Assembly (NCBI GenBank): GCA_948567375.1
Contig: OX419762.1
Coordinates: forward strand, 15,196,001 to 15,260,000
Origin: Lunularia cruciata
Taxonomy: Eukaryota; Streptophyta; Marchantiopsida; Lunulariales; Lunulariaceae
Direction of reading: 5' to 3'
Length of the DNA stretch: 64,000 nt
In this document: positions 21,891-33,622 of the stretch, piece by piece
Layout: the number at the start of each line of letters is the position of its first letter
Position numbering within the stretch: position 1 is the first letter of the stretch
Program-made: the position numbers and the translations under genes
The notes under the pieces: model-generated
The model's database searches: none
What the model was told of the DNA's origin: nothing
What the model saw: only the letters and a program-made list of their open reading frames with translations

Positions 21891-23600
21891 TGAAGAATAA
21901 GTCTTGAAGACACCATATGTTTCAGCTTTTGGAATGCTTCTTCTTGCTTGTTGGTCCACTAAAAGCTCAAGTTCTTCCCAAAGAGATCGGTCAATGGTGC
22001 GGCTACATGAGCATAGTAGTGGATGAACCGTAGGTAAAAACTGGCCAATCCATTAAATGCCCATACTTCTATAACATCCTTTGGAGTAGGCCAATTAGTG
22101 ATGGCCTTGATTTTATCCTCTTTCATCTTGATCCTCTCTAATGAGATCTTGTGACCCAAGAAGGTGTAATACTCTGAGGACAAGATAACTTTTCAAGAGA
22201 GAAAACATAGATTTCATACTCAATCTTTTGATGCTCCAAAGGAACACCTTCTCTTTATTATATAGCAAAGAGGATCCCCTCAAAGGAAGCTTTATCCTTG
22301 AATCAGATACATGGATTGGTGACTTGTCAGCAAGCTCCATCCTTGGATTTGTTGTTTGGATGGGTGACATGCTAGTCCTTGTCCTATCTAGTTGAATCTT
22401 TAAAGAATCTTCTTGTAGGAAGCTTAGAATTGCATGGGTAAGATACCATTGGAAAGCTCTCAATGAAACAAATCATAGGAGGAGAAGGCAAGCTTTCTCT
22501 CTCTAAGGAGGATGAATTATTTCTATTTTTGAGGCCTAATTCATCCGTTTAGGCCTTTGAAAATGGCTTTAAAGTTTTCAAGCTATTTTCAACTTCTACC
22601 CTATTAGTAGAAATGCTCTTTTGTTGATACATCTATCTAATCTACATTCTCCATCATGTGTAACATCCTTCTAGATGTCAACACCTTAAGTTTCACCTCT
22701 AGATCATTTGTCTAACTATTGATTCTAAAAGTCTTCAAGCATATTTTGATTTTTGGCCTATTAGTAGAAGTACTCTTTTGGTGATATCTTTATCTGATCT
22801 ACTAAAACCATCATGTATAACATCTTCCCAGATGTCACCAAACCAAATTTCATCTCTAGATCATATGTCTAGCTATTGGTAGTACAAAATGTAACTTCCT
22901 TCAACCAAAAGGCACACTTCAACTTCTTGTAGTAAAACTTCCATTTTTGTAGTCATCTTAGGACTCCTTGCATGTGCTTTGTGTGTTTTGTCTCTATCTT
23001 GCTATAGATTAAAATGTCATCCAAGAACACCATCACGTACCGATCCAAAGTCCATCCAACACCCTATGCATTTGATCTATAAAGACTATTGGAACATTAG
23101 TGAGTCCAAAAGGTAGAACTCTCCATTCAAAATGCCCATACGTTGTGCAAAGGGTAGTCTTTTGCACATCCTCCCTATCAATGGGGATTTGCCAATAACC
23201 GCAGCAAAGATCCAACTTGGAGAAGTATTGTGCTCCACTCAATTGATCAAGCAGGTCATCAATTCAAGGCAAGGGATATGCATTCTTCAATGTTTGTTTA
23301 TTGAGTCCACGGCAATCAATAAAGAAACAAAGTCCTTCATCCTTCTTTGGAACAAATAGTACCGGTGCTCTCCAAGGAGATGCACTATGTTGCATGAAAT
23401 CTTTCTCCAACAACTTTGTTAGGGTTTTTTGCAAATCCTCTAACTCCTTTAGTGAGAGCCTATAGATTGGTCTACTCATTGGAGTACTCTTTGGCAATAA
23501 CTCAATCTTGAAGGGCATACCATGATCAGAGATTAATCTAGTTGGCAGATCATCCGAAAACACATCTGAAAACTCTTAGACTCTATTTGAAAAACCATTG
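21891..23600 (-). pseudogene. Reverse transcriptase remnant, left chromovirus
   Basis: Reading from high to low coordinate: RT start ([48 protein letters not shown]; 23264-23563). Then the KLDLCCGYWQIPI and PFGLTNVPIVF blocks (23033-23242), the YVMVFLDD catalytic box (about 23000-23040) and the FLGHKIS thumb region with NGLASFYLRFIHYYA (21959-22183). An LTR-A solo LTR (22165-22886) splits the domain, and the paralogous empty site is near 29580. Confidence 0.75.
22165..22886 (-). mobile_element. LTR-A solo LTR inside reverse transcriptase
   Basis: Starts TGTAATACTCTGAGG and ends TTGGTAGTACA, 722 bp, opposite in orientation to the other three LTR-A copies in the nest. It has the long form with the internal direct repeat. 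Flanks are GAAGG and AAATG, so the target-site duplication is eroded or ambiguous. The right chromovirus copy is continuous here (CCCAAGAAAGTAACTTCC near 29575), which defines the insertion. Confidence 0.75.
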
Positions 23601-24830
23601 CTTGATGAGGTTTTTGATCCTCCATGCGCAATCAGCTTGATCCACACCACAAAATACATTTATCTTCCTCCACAACTTGCTCTATAGTTGCTTCTTGGGA
23701 CTCATCTTCCTCCAAAGCTTGTTCTATGACTACCTTCTTGACAAACTTCCCATATTGGGATTGATTATTCTTAGGTGTCTTATTTAGAGGTGCCAGACAA
23801 CCTAATCAAAAATTTCTCCCTTGGTGTTGTACTTGAATTTATCATTGATTTCAATCAAATTGAACCTTATGATGTTCAAGCCAAGGTAGACCTAAAATGA
23901 CATCATAATGTTAAGGTGCCACTACTGTAATACCAAGAGCTAGCCATATGATCTAGATGTGAATTTTAATTTGGTAACATCTAGAATGATGTTATACATG
24001 ATTGTCAAAATAGATTAGATAGCAGTATCACCAAAAGAGTACTTCTACTAATAGAGCAAAAATCAAAATTGACTTGAAAACCTTAGAACCAATAGCTAGA
24101 GATATGATTTAAAGGTGAGAATTGGTTGGGTAATATCAGGAAGGATGTTACACATGATGGACTAAGTAGATCAAAAAGAGATATCACCAAAAGTGGACTT
24201 CTACTAATAGAGTAGGAACCAAAATATGCTTGAAATCTTTGAATGCAATTTTGGAGGCCTAAACAGATGAATTAGGCCTCAAAAATATGCAAGTTCTCTC
24301 CCCCAGTGGAGGGTAGGTTGGCCTTCCATCCCCTTTGGTTTGTCTTGTCAAGAGCTTTCCAATGGTACCTTACCCATGAGATTATGAGATTCCTATATGA
24401 AGATTCCCTATAAGATTCCCTCTGGTCAAAGCTTGTTTGACCAACCAGATAAGACCTAGGTTGACATGTTACCCATCCAAGTAAATAATCCAAGGGTGAA
24501 GCTTGCTAACATGTCACCTATCTGTGTGCCTAATCCTATGGTGGAGCTTACTTGGAGGAGATCCTCTTTATCTATATAATAAAGAGAAGGTGTTCCTTTG
24601 GGGCATCAAATGATTGAGTGTGAAATCTGTGTTTTCTCTCTTTTCTTGTCCTTGAAATATTACAACTACAATCCACATACACTTCAAATATTCTTTTGCA
24701 CTCTTGAAGGTAAAAAGATGCAAGGTATGAAATGAAGAACTCTTTCTACCATCCGCCATCATCAATCTCCTTCCATTTATTGGCTCAAAGGGATACATAA
24801 TTCCTTTACTAATTGCATGGACAAGTAATT
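23601..24830 (-). pseudogene. Protease-region remnant, left chromovirus
   Basis: Homologous to the retropepsin segment at 31366-31728 in the right copy, seen in the shared stretch before and after the LTR at 23926-24664. The fragment with INGRRLMMADGRKSSSFHTL (24568-24798) is from the protease domain. It is split by the solo LTR and frameshifted. Confidence 0.55.
23926..24664 (+). mobile_element. LTR-A solo LTR with ACTAC TSD
   Basis: 739 bp from TGTAATACC to ATATTACA, flanked by perfect 5-bp repeats ACTAC at 23921-23925 and 24665-24669. The paralogous empty site GGTGCCACTACAAACC in the right copy (about 31436-31450) has ACTAC once. It contains TATATAATAAAG near its right end, combining a TATA-like string with AATAAA. 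An internal direct repeat of about 160 bp is present. There is no internal retrotransposon region. Confidence 0.92.
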
Positions 24831-26148
24831 TTTTGAAATTCCTGAATCAACTAAAATTCTACAATCGTGATCAGATATCATACCTTACAAGTGAAGTAAA
24901 CTTGCATAGGTCAAGCATGTGATCTCATTGGAACTAATCAAGTTCTCAATAGGCGGCTCAAAATCTCCTATTGGAATTCCTTGTTTCCTTGATCATTCTG
25001 CTCCACAAACTCCATCTGGGCAACTTGTCGAGGTTGCCCATTCTTGAGCAAACACTCAACCATATGATGTCTAATTTGGCGACAATAGAAACAACCACCA
25101 TTTTCTCATAATTTTTCTCTATCTATAGTGTCAAGTAATCTCCATTGAATGGCATCAATCTCCATTGGTGCCAGCTCCTCCACTTGTGTGTAGTGTATTG
25201 GTAGGTTTTGTGGAGGTCAAGGTCAAGACCAACTTGTTGCAACCAAGGAATCAAAGCATTTGGCCAACCACAGGGCTTCCTCCAAGTGTTGCAACCCTTG
25301 CATAGTTCTATCTAATTGGTTTGTGACTTCAAGCTCCTCACAAATCAATCTAGAGCTTCACCTTCTAGTATATTTGGAATTTACGTGATTTTGTTCTAGA
25401 ATTCTGTGATGTAACTTCTTATAGATCCAATCTGCTTCAACTTTGCCAACCTATCTCGTGTAGCTTGTGTGACATTTATAGCTTGGAATAGACCAATTAT
25501 TGCACTCTAGTATTCTACCCATATCAAGATTGATGTAACAATTTGTTGTTCAACTTGCTCCTCCCAAAATTGCCACCATAGCTTTGCTACTCTATCCAAT
25601 TGGTTGGAAGCCAAGAGAATCTATTTACGTTCATCTTGAAGTGGTAGCTTTGAAATAACATTCACAATCAAACATAGAATTCTCCATATCACTTGGGAGA
25701 TTCTTGCTTTTGAAAACCTTGAGTTTTGGAAATCTGATTCAGTCTTCTCATTCTTGAATAGGTATTATCTTTACATGCTCTCTACGTGCTCTTGTCATTG
25801 ATGATCTCATTCCATCAATTGAGTAAGGTGCTCAATTTGTTGCTGCATAGCAATGATAACCTTGAGCATTGCCGCCATAGTTACCACTCTATCATACCAC
25901 CCGCACTCTATCCAATTTATTAACACATAGATGTAACACTTACATTGTTCTTCATAAATTACAACAAGAAGTACCAAGGGTTCCTTAGACAAGATGGTTA
26001 TATTCAAAAAATCCTACCTAAAGTGTGAGGTGATGAACTATATAAAATGATACTTGGGTAGTACCCGGATGCAAAAATCCAGACAGTTTGGTAGAAATGG
26101 ATTTGGTATCCATAAATTCCATCCATCCCATTCATGTTCTATTACCAA
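24831..26148 (-). pseudogene. Gag remnant and primer-binding region, left chromovirus
   Basis: A CCHC zinc knuckle CFYCRQIRHHMVEC (C-x2-C-x4-H-x4-C) reads on the minus strand near 25060-25100, with degraded gag upstream (25300-26000). The last bases before the LTR at 26149 correspond to the methionine-tRNA primer-binding site seen more clearly at 42700-42716, but are mutated. Many stops are present. Confidence 0.6.
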
Positions 26149-26640
26149 TATAAAAGACCAAGATAGAGGGGAGAAATAGTACAATGGAAGATCACATTAG
26201 GACACTTGAATGTGGGAAACTCCAAATGTGTAAAAGTCTAAGATCTAGGAGAGAAATAAGAGAATGGAAGATCACATTGAGACACTTGAATGTGTGTAAA
26301 CTCCGAATGCCTAGCATGAGTTTTGTCTCTTGTATTTATAGGGATCCTACAAGGCTCTTGAGAAGCTTCTCAAGAAGCTTCTTTGAGCCACTTTCTTGGA
26401 ATGCAAGCCAAGTTAATTAGGAAGCTTCTCAAGAAGCTTCCTTCTAGAAGTATTTTACTTGGCATGCAAGTTAAGCTAGATGGAAGCTTCCAAAAGTTAC
26501 CTACTTGGAGTGCAAGCTAAACTAGTCAAGAAGCTTCCCAAGAAGCTTCTTAGATACTTCTAGGATATTCTAGGTTAATTTGTCTTATTTGCTACTTTGT
26601 TAGCCCTACTAACTACATCGCTAAACTCCATATTGTTACA
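26149..26640 (-). mobile_element. LTR-B shared by two tandem chromovirus copies
   Basis: 492 bp ending ATTGTTACA; its first about 77 bp (TAAAAGACC... / TAAAAGTCTAAG...) are duplicated in tandem, and without that it matches the roughly 410-bp LTR-B. On the low-coordinate side it abuts a primer-binding-type sequence (5' LTR of the left copy). On the high-coordinate side it abuts a minus-strand polypurine tract AGAGGTGGGGGAATA (3' LTR of the right copy). One LTR thus serves both units of a tandem array. Confidence 0.8.
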
Positions 26641-28200
26641 TATTCCCCCACCTCTAGTTGGTGACATCCTCATTGCCAATGAAGGTTTGAACTCTTGGAT
26701 GGCCATTTGTGCATTTAAGAGATGAGAAAGAGGTTCCCATGTGGCATCATGAAGGGGATACCCTTTCTAAAGGACCTTGTACTCCGTATGTTGTCAAAGG
26801 CCTTGTTGAATGTGGCAATGTGCAAGGATACAATCAACTTCGTACTCCTCATGATCATCGATAGGGACAGGAGGAAGGGAAGGTTGGACTCAAGAGGAAA
26901 ACAAAGAGGGGTTAGGAACAAAGGGTTTCAATTTGAAAACATGAAAGATAGGATGGATATGCATATAACAAGGCAAGGCAAGACAAGTTGATAAGCAACA
27001 AGAGAGAAAATTTGGGTGACATCAAAGTGTCATGTCCAATTAGGGGCAAGTTAACAAACTTAAGTATCAAGTGGGAGAGGAAGGTTATTGGATGAAAGCG
27101 TGACCTTATGACCAACTTGAAAGTTGAGATCATGGTGATGGTGATCCGCATATTATTTCTACCTTTTTTGAGCAACAAGGAGATGAGATTTAGCTTGTTG
27201 GAGGGATTGGGAGATGGTGGTCAAGAAAGTGGAAGTATGAGAGATACAAGACGGAGGAGGAGCAAGAAAGGAATCTAAAACAAGTGGGTCTTGGCCAAAA
27301 TTATGAAAGAAAGGAGAGAATTCAATGCTTGCTTGTTTAGAATTATTGTATGCAAACTCCATAGTTGCAAGACATTCATCCCAATTGGTATGATGAATGT
27401 TGACAAAGGCACAAAACATATCTTCCAAGGTGCAATTTGCACTTTCAATTTGTCCATAATTTGAGGATGATAGGCCATGGACAAAGCAAGCTTGGTGCCA
27501 AGTATCTAGAAGAGTGCTTGCCAAAACTTTTGAGTGAAGTGAGGATCACAATCAAAGATGAATACACACTGCATCCCATGATGGTTGAATATATTGTCGA
27601 AGCAGAATTATGCCAAGGTTGGAGCATCCACAATATCAACCGTTGGTGCCAAATGGATTTGTTTACTAAGCTTATCCACAAACACTACAATTGCTTTGTG
27701 ACCTTGCTTTGTCTTGGGCAAGGAGGTGATGAGATCTAAGCTCACATGTTACCAATGAGTAGATGGAATAAGGAGTGGTTGAGGGAGTCCACTCGGCTTC
27801 TGGCTATTATCCTTGTTGCATTTGCAACTCTCACACAATTAGACAAATTCCCAAACATCTTGTGCCTTGTTGGGCCACCACCATTGGTACCTAAGGTTTT
27901 GTCCACACCCATGTGACCTGCTATTGGTAAATCATGGGCTTCTTGAAGGCGCACAAGTGGGAGATCACCTTTAGTTAGAACATAGATTTGGTATTCATGG
28001 AATAGAAGGCCTTCTTTGAAGGAGAAGTTGTTGTACTCCTTATTGCATGATGTAAGACGACCATGTACCATTTGGACAAAGGGATCTTGTTGTAGAGCTG
28101 ACCAAAACTCATTTTGGACCTTGGAGTCAATTGACATTGTCGTAAGTATCACCATGATGAGAGGAAGAGACTTCAATTAGTGTCATCGTCATAGAGCATC
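26641..28200 (-). pseudogene. Chromodomain and integrase remnant, right chromovirus
   Basis: Minus-strand fragments in order: chromodomain (26655-26850), integrase C-terminus, then WDECLATMEFAYNNSKQASIEFSPF (27290-27400). These are followed by a DCDPHFTQKFWQALF block around the second catalytic Asp with the LGTKLALSMAYHPQ stretch, and HDLPIAGHMGVDKTLG of the zinc-binding N-terminus (about 27890-27960). The part normally holding the catalytic Glu is disrupted. Not functional. Confidence 0.7.
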
Positions 28201-30380
28201 AAGGATGACATGGAACAAACCTGGTTTGTACTCAAGTTTGATGTCAAAGAATTGGAGTTGTGCCTCCCATTGATTCTATCTACTCTTCATGTGTTCCAAG
28301 TGCAAGGTATGCAACAATGGTTTATGATCAATTCACATGACCACTTGTTTCTCTAAGAGATAATGCCTCGATACCTTGGTTGCATAAACCATTGCAAGTT
28401 GTTTCCAATCTCAAGTAGAGTAATTTATTTTAGCCGTATTTATTTGGTGAGACACAAACACAATGGGATGTAATCCATATAGAAATTCCTATTGCAACAC
28501 AACTCCAATTGCAAAGTTAGAAGCATCAAAATCAACCACACAAGGTAGTTGAGGATCATTTGGTTGAAGGATGGGTGTAATACCAAGGGTTAGCCATATG
28601 ATCTAGATGTGAAATTTGGTTTGGTAACATCTAGAATGATGTTATACATGATGGTCAAAATAGATCAGATAGAAGTATCACCAAGAGAGTACTTCTACTA
28701 ATAGGGCAGAAACCGAAATAGACTTGAGAACCTTAGAACCAATAGCTAGACATATGATTTAAAGGTGAGAATTGGTTTGGTAACATCTGGAAGGATGTTA
28801 CACATGATGGACTAAACAGATCAGAAAGAGGTATCACCAAAAGGGGACTTCTACTAATAGAGTAGGAACCGAAATATGCCTGAAATCTTTGAAGGCAATT
28901 TTGGAGGCCTAAACGGATGAATTAGGCCTCGAAAATGTGCAGATTCCCCCCCAACAGAGGAAAGGCTGGCCTTCCCTCCCCCTGGTTTGTCTTGTCAAGA
29001 GCTTTCCAACGGTACCTTACTCATGTGATTCTGAGATTCCTACAGGAAGATTCCCTAAAAGATTCCCTCCGATCAAAGCTCGTTTGACCAACCAGATAGG
29101 ACCTAGACCAGACAGGTCACCCATCCAAGTCAGTAATCCAAGGGTGGAGCTTGCTGACATGTCACCTATCTATGTCCCTAATCCTATGGTGGAGCTTCCT
29201 TGGAGGAGATCCTCTTTGTCTATATAATAAAGAGAAGGTGCTTCCTTGGGGCATCGAATGTTTGAGTGTGCAATCTGTGTTTTCTCTCTTCTCTTGTCCT
29301 CGGAGTATTACAATGGGTCTTGAAGACACCATATGTTTCAACTTTTGGAATGCTTCTTTGTGCTTGGTAGTCCACTAGAAGCTCAAGTTCTTCCCCAAGA
29401 GGTCAGTCAATGGTGTAGCCACATGAGCATAATAGTGGATGAATTGTCGGTAAAAAATAGCCAATCCATTAAATGCATGTACTTGTGTAGCATCCTTTGG
29501 AGTATGCCAATCAGTAATGGTCTTGATTCTCTCATCTTCCATCTTGATCCCCTTTGATGAGATCTTGTGACCCAAGAAAGTAACTTCCTTTTGCCAAAAG
29601 GCACACTTTGACTTTTTGCAATAAATTTCCATTGTCGTAGTCATCTTATGACTTCTTGCACATGATTCTTGTGTTCTACCTTTATCTTGCTATAGATTGA
29701 GATATCATCCAAGAACACCATCACATACAGATCCAATAGTCCATCCAACACTAGATGCATCTGATCCATGAAGACTGTTGGAGCATTAGTGAGCCCAAAA
29801 GGTAGAATTCTCCACTTGAAATGCTTATACCATGTATGAAAGGCAGTCTTTTGCACATCCTCCCTATCAATGGAGATTTGCCAATAGTTGTTGCAAAGAT
29901 CTAACTTGGAAAAGTATCATACTCCACTCAATTGATCAAGCAAGTCATTGATCTGAGACAAGGGATATCCATTCTTCATTATTTGCTTATTGAGCCCATG
30001 ATAATCAATACAAAAACAAAGTCCTCTATCCTTCTTTAGAATGGATAGTACCGGTGCTCCCCAAGGAGAAGTACTATATTGTATGAAGTCCTTCTTCAAC
30101 AACTCCATAAGTGTTGTTTGCAACTCCTCTAACTCCTTTGGTCAAAGCTGATAGATTGGTCTACTCATTGGAGTACTCCTTGGCAGTAACTCAATCTTGA
30201 AGTGCATACCATGATTGGAGGGTAATACCTTTGGTAGACCATCCAAAAACAAATCCGCAAACTCTTGAATTATCTGATCAACCTTTGCTTGATGAAGCTC
30301 TTGGCCCTCAGATTGTCCTTGTGCAATCGGCTTGATCTATACCGCAATAATAGACTTATCTTCCTCCAAAATTTGCTTTA
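28201..30380 (-). pseudogene. RNase H and reverse transcriptase remnant, right chromovirus
   Basis: The RT thumb with FLGHKISSKGIKM and FNGLAIFYRQFIHYYAHVATPLTDL (29375-29644), the YVMVFLDDISIYS catalytic box (about 29695-29735), the PFGLTNAPTVFMDQM block (29641-29856) and the finger region [14 protein letters not shown] with [10 protein letters not shown] (29917-30123) are all visible on the minus strand. An LTR-A solo LTR (28576-29312) separates RNase H from RT. Frames are broken. Confidence 0.75.
28576..29312 (+). mobile_element. LTR-A solo LTR with ATGGG TSD
   Basis: 737 bp, TGTAATACC to GAGTATTACA, flanked by perfect 5-bp repeats ATGGG at 28571-28575 and 29313-29317. The left chromovirus copy is uninterrupted at the same place (near 21893-21905). 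It is the long form with the internal direct repeat, and TATATAATAAAG is present near 29220-29231. Confidence 0.92.
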
Positions 30381-31122
30381 TGTAATACCAAGAGCTAGCC
30401 ATATGATCTAGATATGAAATTTGGTTCGGTAACATCTGGAATGATGTTATACATGATGGTCAAAATAGATCAGATAGAAATATCACCAAAAAGAGTACTT
30501 CTACTAATAGTGCAAAAACCATAATAGACTTAAAAACTTTAGAACCAATACCTAGACATATGATTTAAAGGTCAGAATTGGTTTAGTAACAACTGTAAGG
30601 ATGCTACACATGATGGACTAAACAAATGAGAAAGAAATATCACCAAATGTGTACTTCTACTAATAGAGTAGGAACCAAAATATGCCTGAAATCTTTGAAG
30701 GTAATTTTAGAGGCCTAAACAGGTGAATTAGGCCTCAAAAATGTGTAGATTACCCCTCCTCTAATAGAGGAGAGGCTGGCCTTCCCTCCTTCCTTGTTTG
30801 TCTTGTTGAGAGCTTTCCAAGGGTACCTTACCCATGTAATTCTAAGATTCCTATAGGAAGATTTCCTAAAAGATTCCCTTTGGTCAAAGCTTGTTTGACC
30901 AAACAGATAGGACCAAAACCGACATGTCACCCATCCAAGTAAGTAATCCAAGGGTGGAGCTTATTGACATTTCACCTATATATGTGCCTAATCTTGTGGT
31001 GGAGCTTCCTTGGAGGAGATCCTCTTTGTTTATATAATAAAGAGAAGGTGCTTCTTTGGGGCATCGGATGATTGAGTGTGAAATCTGTGTTTTCTCTCTT
31101 TTATTGTCCTTGGAATATTACA
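30381..31122 (+). mobile_element. LTR-A solo LTR with CTTTA/CTCTA TSD
   Basis: 742 bp, TGTAATACC to GAATATTACA. Flanks are CTTTA (30376-30380) and CTCTA (31123-31127), a 5-bp target-site duplication with one later change. The left copy carries the unoccupied site TTGCTCTATAG near 23680. Long form. Confidence 0.88.
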
Positions 31123-32159
31123 CTCTATAGCTGCTTCACTAACGAACTTCCCATCTAGGGACTCATCTCTCTTCAAGGCTTGCTCCATAGCTCCTTTCCT
31201 AGCAAGCTTCCCATCTTGGGACTTAGCTCCTTTCAAGGCTTGCTCTATGGCTACCTTCTCAACAAACTTCCCATCTTAGAACTGACTATTCTTAGGTGTC
31301 TTACTCAGGGGTGCCAGACAACCTAATTAGAAATTTTTACCTTAGTGTTGTACTTGATTTTTCCGTCAGGTACAATTAAATTGAACCTTATGACGTTCAA
31401 GCCAAAGTAGTCCTAGAATGACATTGTAGTGTAGAGGTGCCACTACAAACCTCATACACTCCAAATACTCCTTCCCGATCTTGAAGGTAAAAGGATGCAA
31501 GGTACGGAATGCAGAATCCTTTCTACCATCTGCCATCATCAATCTACTTCTAATTATTGGCTTGATAGGAATATCCAATTCCTTTGCTACTTGCATAGAC
31601 ATGCAATTCTCTAAACTTCCAAAATCAACCAAAATCCTACAACCCCGATTAGATATCGTAACTTGCAAGTGAAGCAAACTTGCATAGGTTGAGCCTTCAA
31701 TCCCATTGGAACTAATCAAGCTCCCCATAGGCTCAAAATCTACTATTGGGATTCCTTGTTTCCTTGATCATTCCGCTTTACAAACTCCATCTAGGTAACT
31801 TGTCGAGGTCATCCATTTGTAAGTGGACATCCAGCAATACGATGTCCAACTTGGTGACAATAAAAACAACCACTATTTTGGTACAATCTTTCTCTATATG
31901 CTATACCAAGTGGTCTCCATTGGTGTCAGTTCCTCCACTTATGCATAATGTACTAGTAAGCTTTGTGTAGGTTGAGGTCAAGACCAAGTTGTTGTAACCA
32001 AGGAATCAAAGCACTCAGCCAATTGCATGGCATCTTCCACATTTTGTGGTTTTTGCATGGTCACCTCCAATTTGGTTTGTGACTTCAATCCCCTCACAAA
32101 TTGGTCCAGAACTTCACCTTCTTGTATATGTAGAATTTGCATGATGATGTTTTGAAATT
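31123..32159 (-). pseudogene. Protease and gag remnant, right chromovirus (first part)
   Basis: The retropepsin-like frame 31366-31728 reads CRILVDFGSLENCMSM: the active-site triad is D-F-G instead of D-S/T-G. It ends in the conserved YNVILGLLWLERH. A gag zinc knuckle CFYCHQVGHRIAGC (C-x2-C-x4-H-x4-C) lies at about 31826-31880. A gag core segment (LDQFVRGLKSQTKLEV..., 31978-32190) follows before element D interrupts the gene at 32160. The remainder continues at 41979. Confidence 0.7.
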
Positions 32160-32264
32160 TGTCGTTTGTATATACATTGCTACACAACATACATTGCTGT
32201 CAACATCATACACTATAGAAGCACAACTCACACATAAGTCATACATAGACTCTAAAGTGCCACA
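32160..32264 (-). repeat. Extra LTR fragment (P) at the element D boundary
   Basis: 105 bp, TGTCGTTTG...GTGCCACA, nearly identical to 32717-32821; differences are confined to the first half. It joins the next LTR through GCCACA-A-TAATCAG, that is, an LTR end fused to an LTR start that has lost its TG, as seen at imperfect two-LTR circle junctions. Confidence 0.8.
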
Positions 32265-32265
32265 A

Positions 32266-32821
32266 TAATCAGATTGCTCACCACTCTCAACTCAACTCAA
32301 CTCAGATCAGTACTTGATCTGTCACTCTATAAATTACTAACAACTGGGCACTGATTATAGTCAAGCCACACCCACTCAAGCATAGAGAATCCAGGTGACG
32401 CTTGCCGGCCTCTGTCCACCATAACCAAGAACTTGAAGGCTCAACATCAAAGAAGTGAGCTCTCTGGAGCTCACTTCAAAACTATATCCTCTGGACTCGA
32501 GCTAGCTCTGAAACCCTAACGGTCCTACTGATGGCACACTCAACGGTGTGAATGGTGCAAAGTGATGGTGGGCCCCACCATGAAGTCAATACCCCGAACA
32601 CAAAATCTGACCGTCAGAAAGTAGTCTTTGAGAAATTGTTGAAATAACTCTAACTACTATCACTGGAACTCCAGTGTCCGAGCATCTAGATGCGGCACTA
32701 CAAATGGCGTGACAACTGTCGTGCGTATATACATCGTTACTCAACATACATCACTGTCAACATCATACACTATAGAAGCACAACTCACACATAAGTCATA
32801 CATAGACTCTAAAGTGCCACA
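32266..32821 (-). mobile_element. Element D 3' LTR
   Basis: 556 bp combining the Q part (32266-32714) and the P part (32717-32821). The P end abuts the polypurine tract, which marks the true 3' LTR edge. Inside, at the Q/P border, GTGACA-AC-TGTCGT forms a short palindrome with CA and TG in the positions found at an LTR-LTR circle junction. Q carries CTCTCTGGAGCTCACTTC and other strings shared with the 5' copy. Confidence 0.75.
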
Positions 32822-32838
32822 ATCGCCCCCCTAGCTGG
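32822..32838 (-). other. Polypurine tract of element D
   Basis: Minus-strand AGCTAGGGGGGCGAT lies directly before TGTGGCAC, the first bases of the 3' LTR. This is the expected site of plus-strand priming in a Ty3/gypsy element. Confidence 0.6.
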
Positions 32839-32990
32839 CGGTTAGGTCCCTCTAACTCCAGATAGCCATCTACTTTAAGTATATGGTATACCCTCTAATG
32901 GGCAAAGATCAGGAGGCCGGGTGCTATGGAGCCCCATTGTTAGTCGCATGTCTGCAATCTATACCATATAAAGAATGAACTAGCTATAGG

Positions 32991-33326
32991 TCAAGTACAT
33001 CTAGGACATAACCATTGTCCCTGAGGAACCACCGTGAGGGGAGGAGTCATACATGCCATATGCCATCTTCTTGAACAACTATCACACACTAACATAGTAG
33101 CAGCTCCACCAGAAGAGCCACATAACATACACCTCAAGCCTACATGTATAAGTGCCAAGCTTGGGTCCATAGTACCATCAATGTTTGGGAGGTGACATGG
33201 TGCACAATTGCGCAGATGATCCTTCCAAACAACACCATCATGTCCTTCTAACACAAGGACTCCAGATGGCAAAACCTCATGCACTCTCAAGATAGTGCGG
33301 CCTATAGAAACATCAAGTGTCATCAA
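32991..33326 (-). CDS. C-terminal PHD finger of element D polyprotein
   Basis: The frame starts in the integrase C-terminal region (ILRVHEVLPSGVLVLEGHDG and CAPCHLPNIDG). It ends with a complete C4HC3 zinc finger: C-x2-C, eleven residues, C-x2-C, x4-H, x2-C, x14-C-x2-C, with Trp two residues before the last pair (QWLCPRC). This is the PHD signature. The stop at 32991 lies only about 170 bp from the polypurine tract, so the finger is the very end of the polyprotein, where chromoviruses have a chromodomain. PHD fingers read histone H3 tails, so a role in targeting integration is a reasonable inference. The frame is intact here, although the upstream pol has lesions. The Met at 33326 is not a real start, because the sequence continues from integrase with one intervening stop. 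Confidence 0.8.
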   Translation of the reverse strand: MMTLDVSIGRTILRVHEVLPSGVLVLEGHDGVVWKDHLRNCAPCHLPNIDGTMDPSLALIHVGLRCMLCGSSGGAATMLVCDSCSRRWHMACMTPPLTVVPQGQWLCPRCT

Positions 33327-33622
33327 TGTTGTCTATCGTAGATATACATAGTTGCTTGGATGAAATTGACAGATTGAGGGTCTATAACCTCCTCCTCGAA
33401 TGGTAGCATAGCGTAAAGTATCTCTATGCTGAGCAATCGCCAAGTTCTCAAAGGCCATCGGCATCACTCTCCGAAAGATCTCTACCCACTGAGAACATAC
33501 GCTCATCCATAATTGGGGTCATCCAAGTCCAAAACTACAATAGCATCTTGACGAATGGCTGCAGGTAAATCTGGATCTCGTCCATAGAGTAGAAAGTATG
33601 GAAAGAAGGATGCTAAGGAGGC

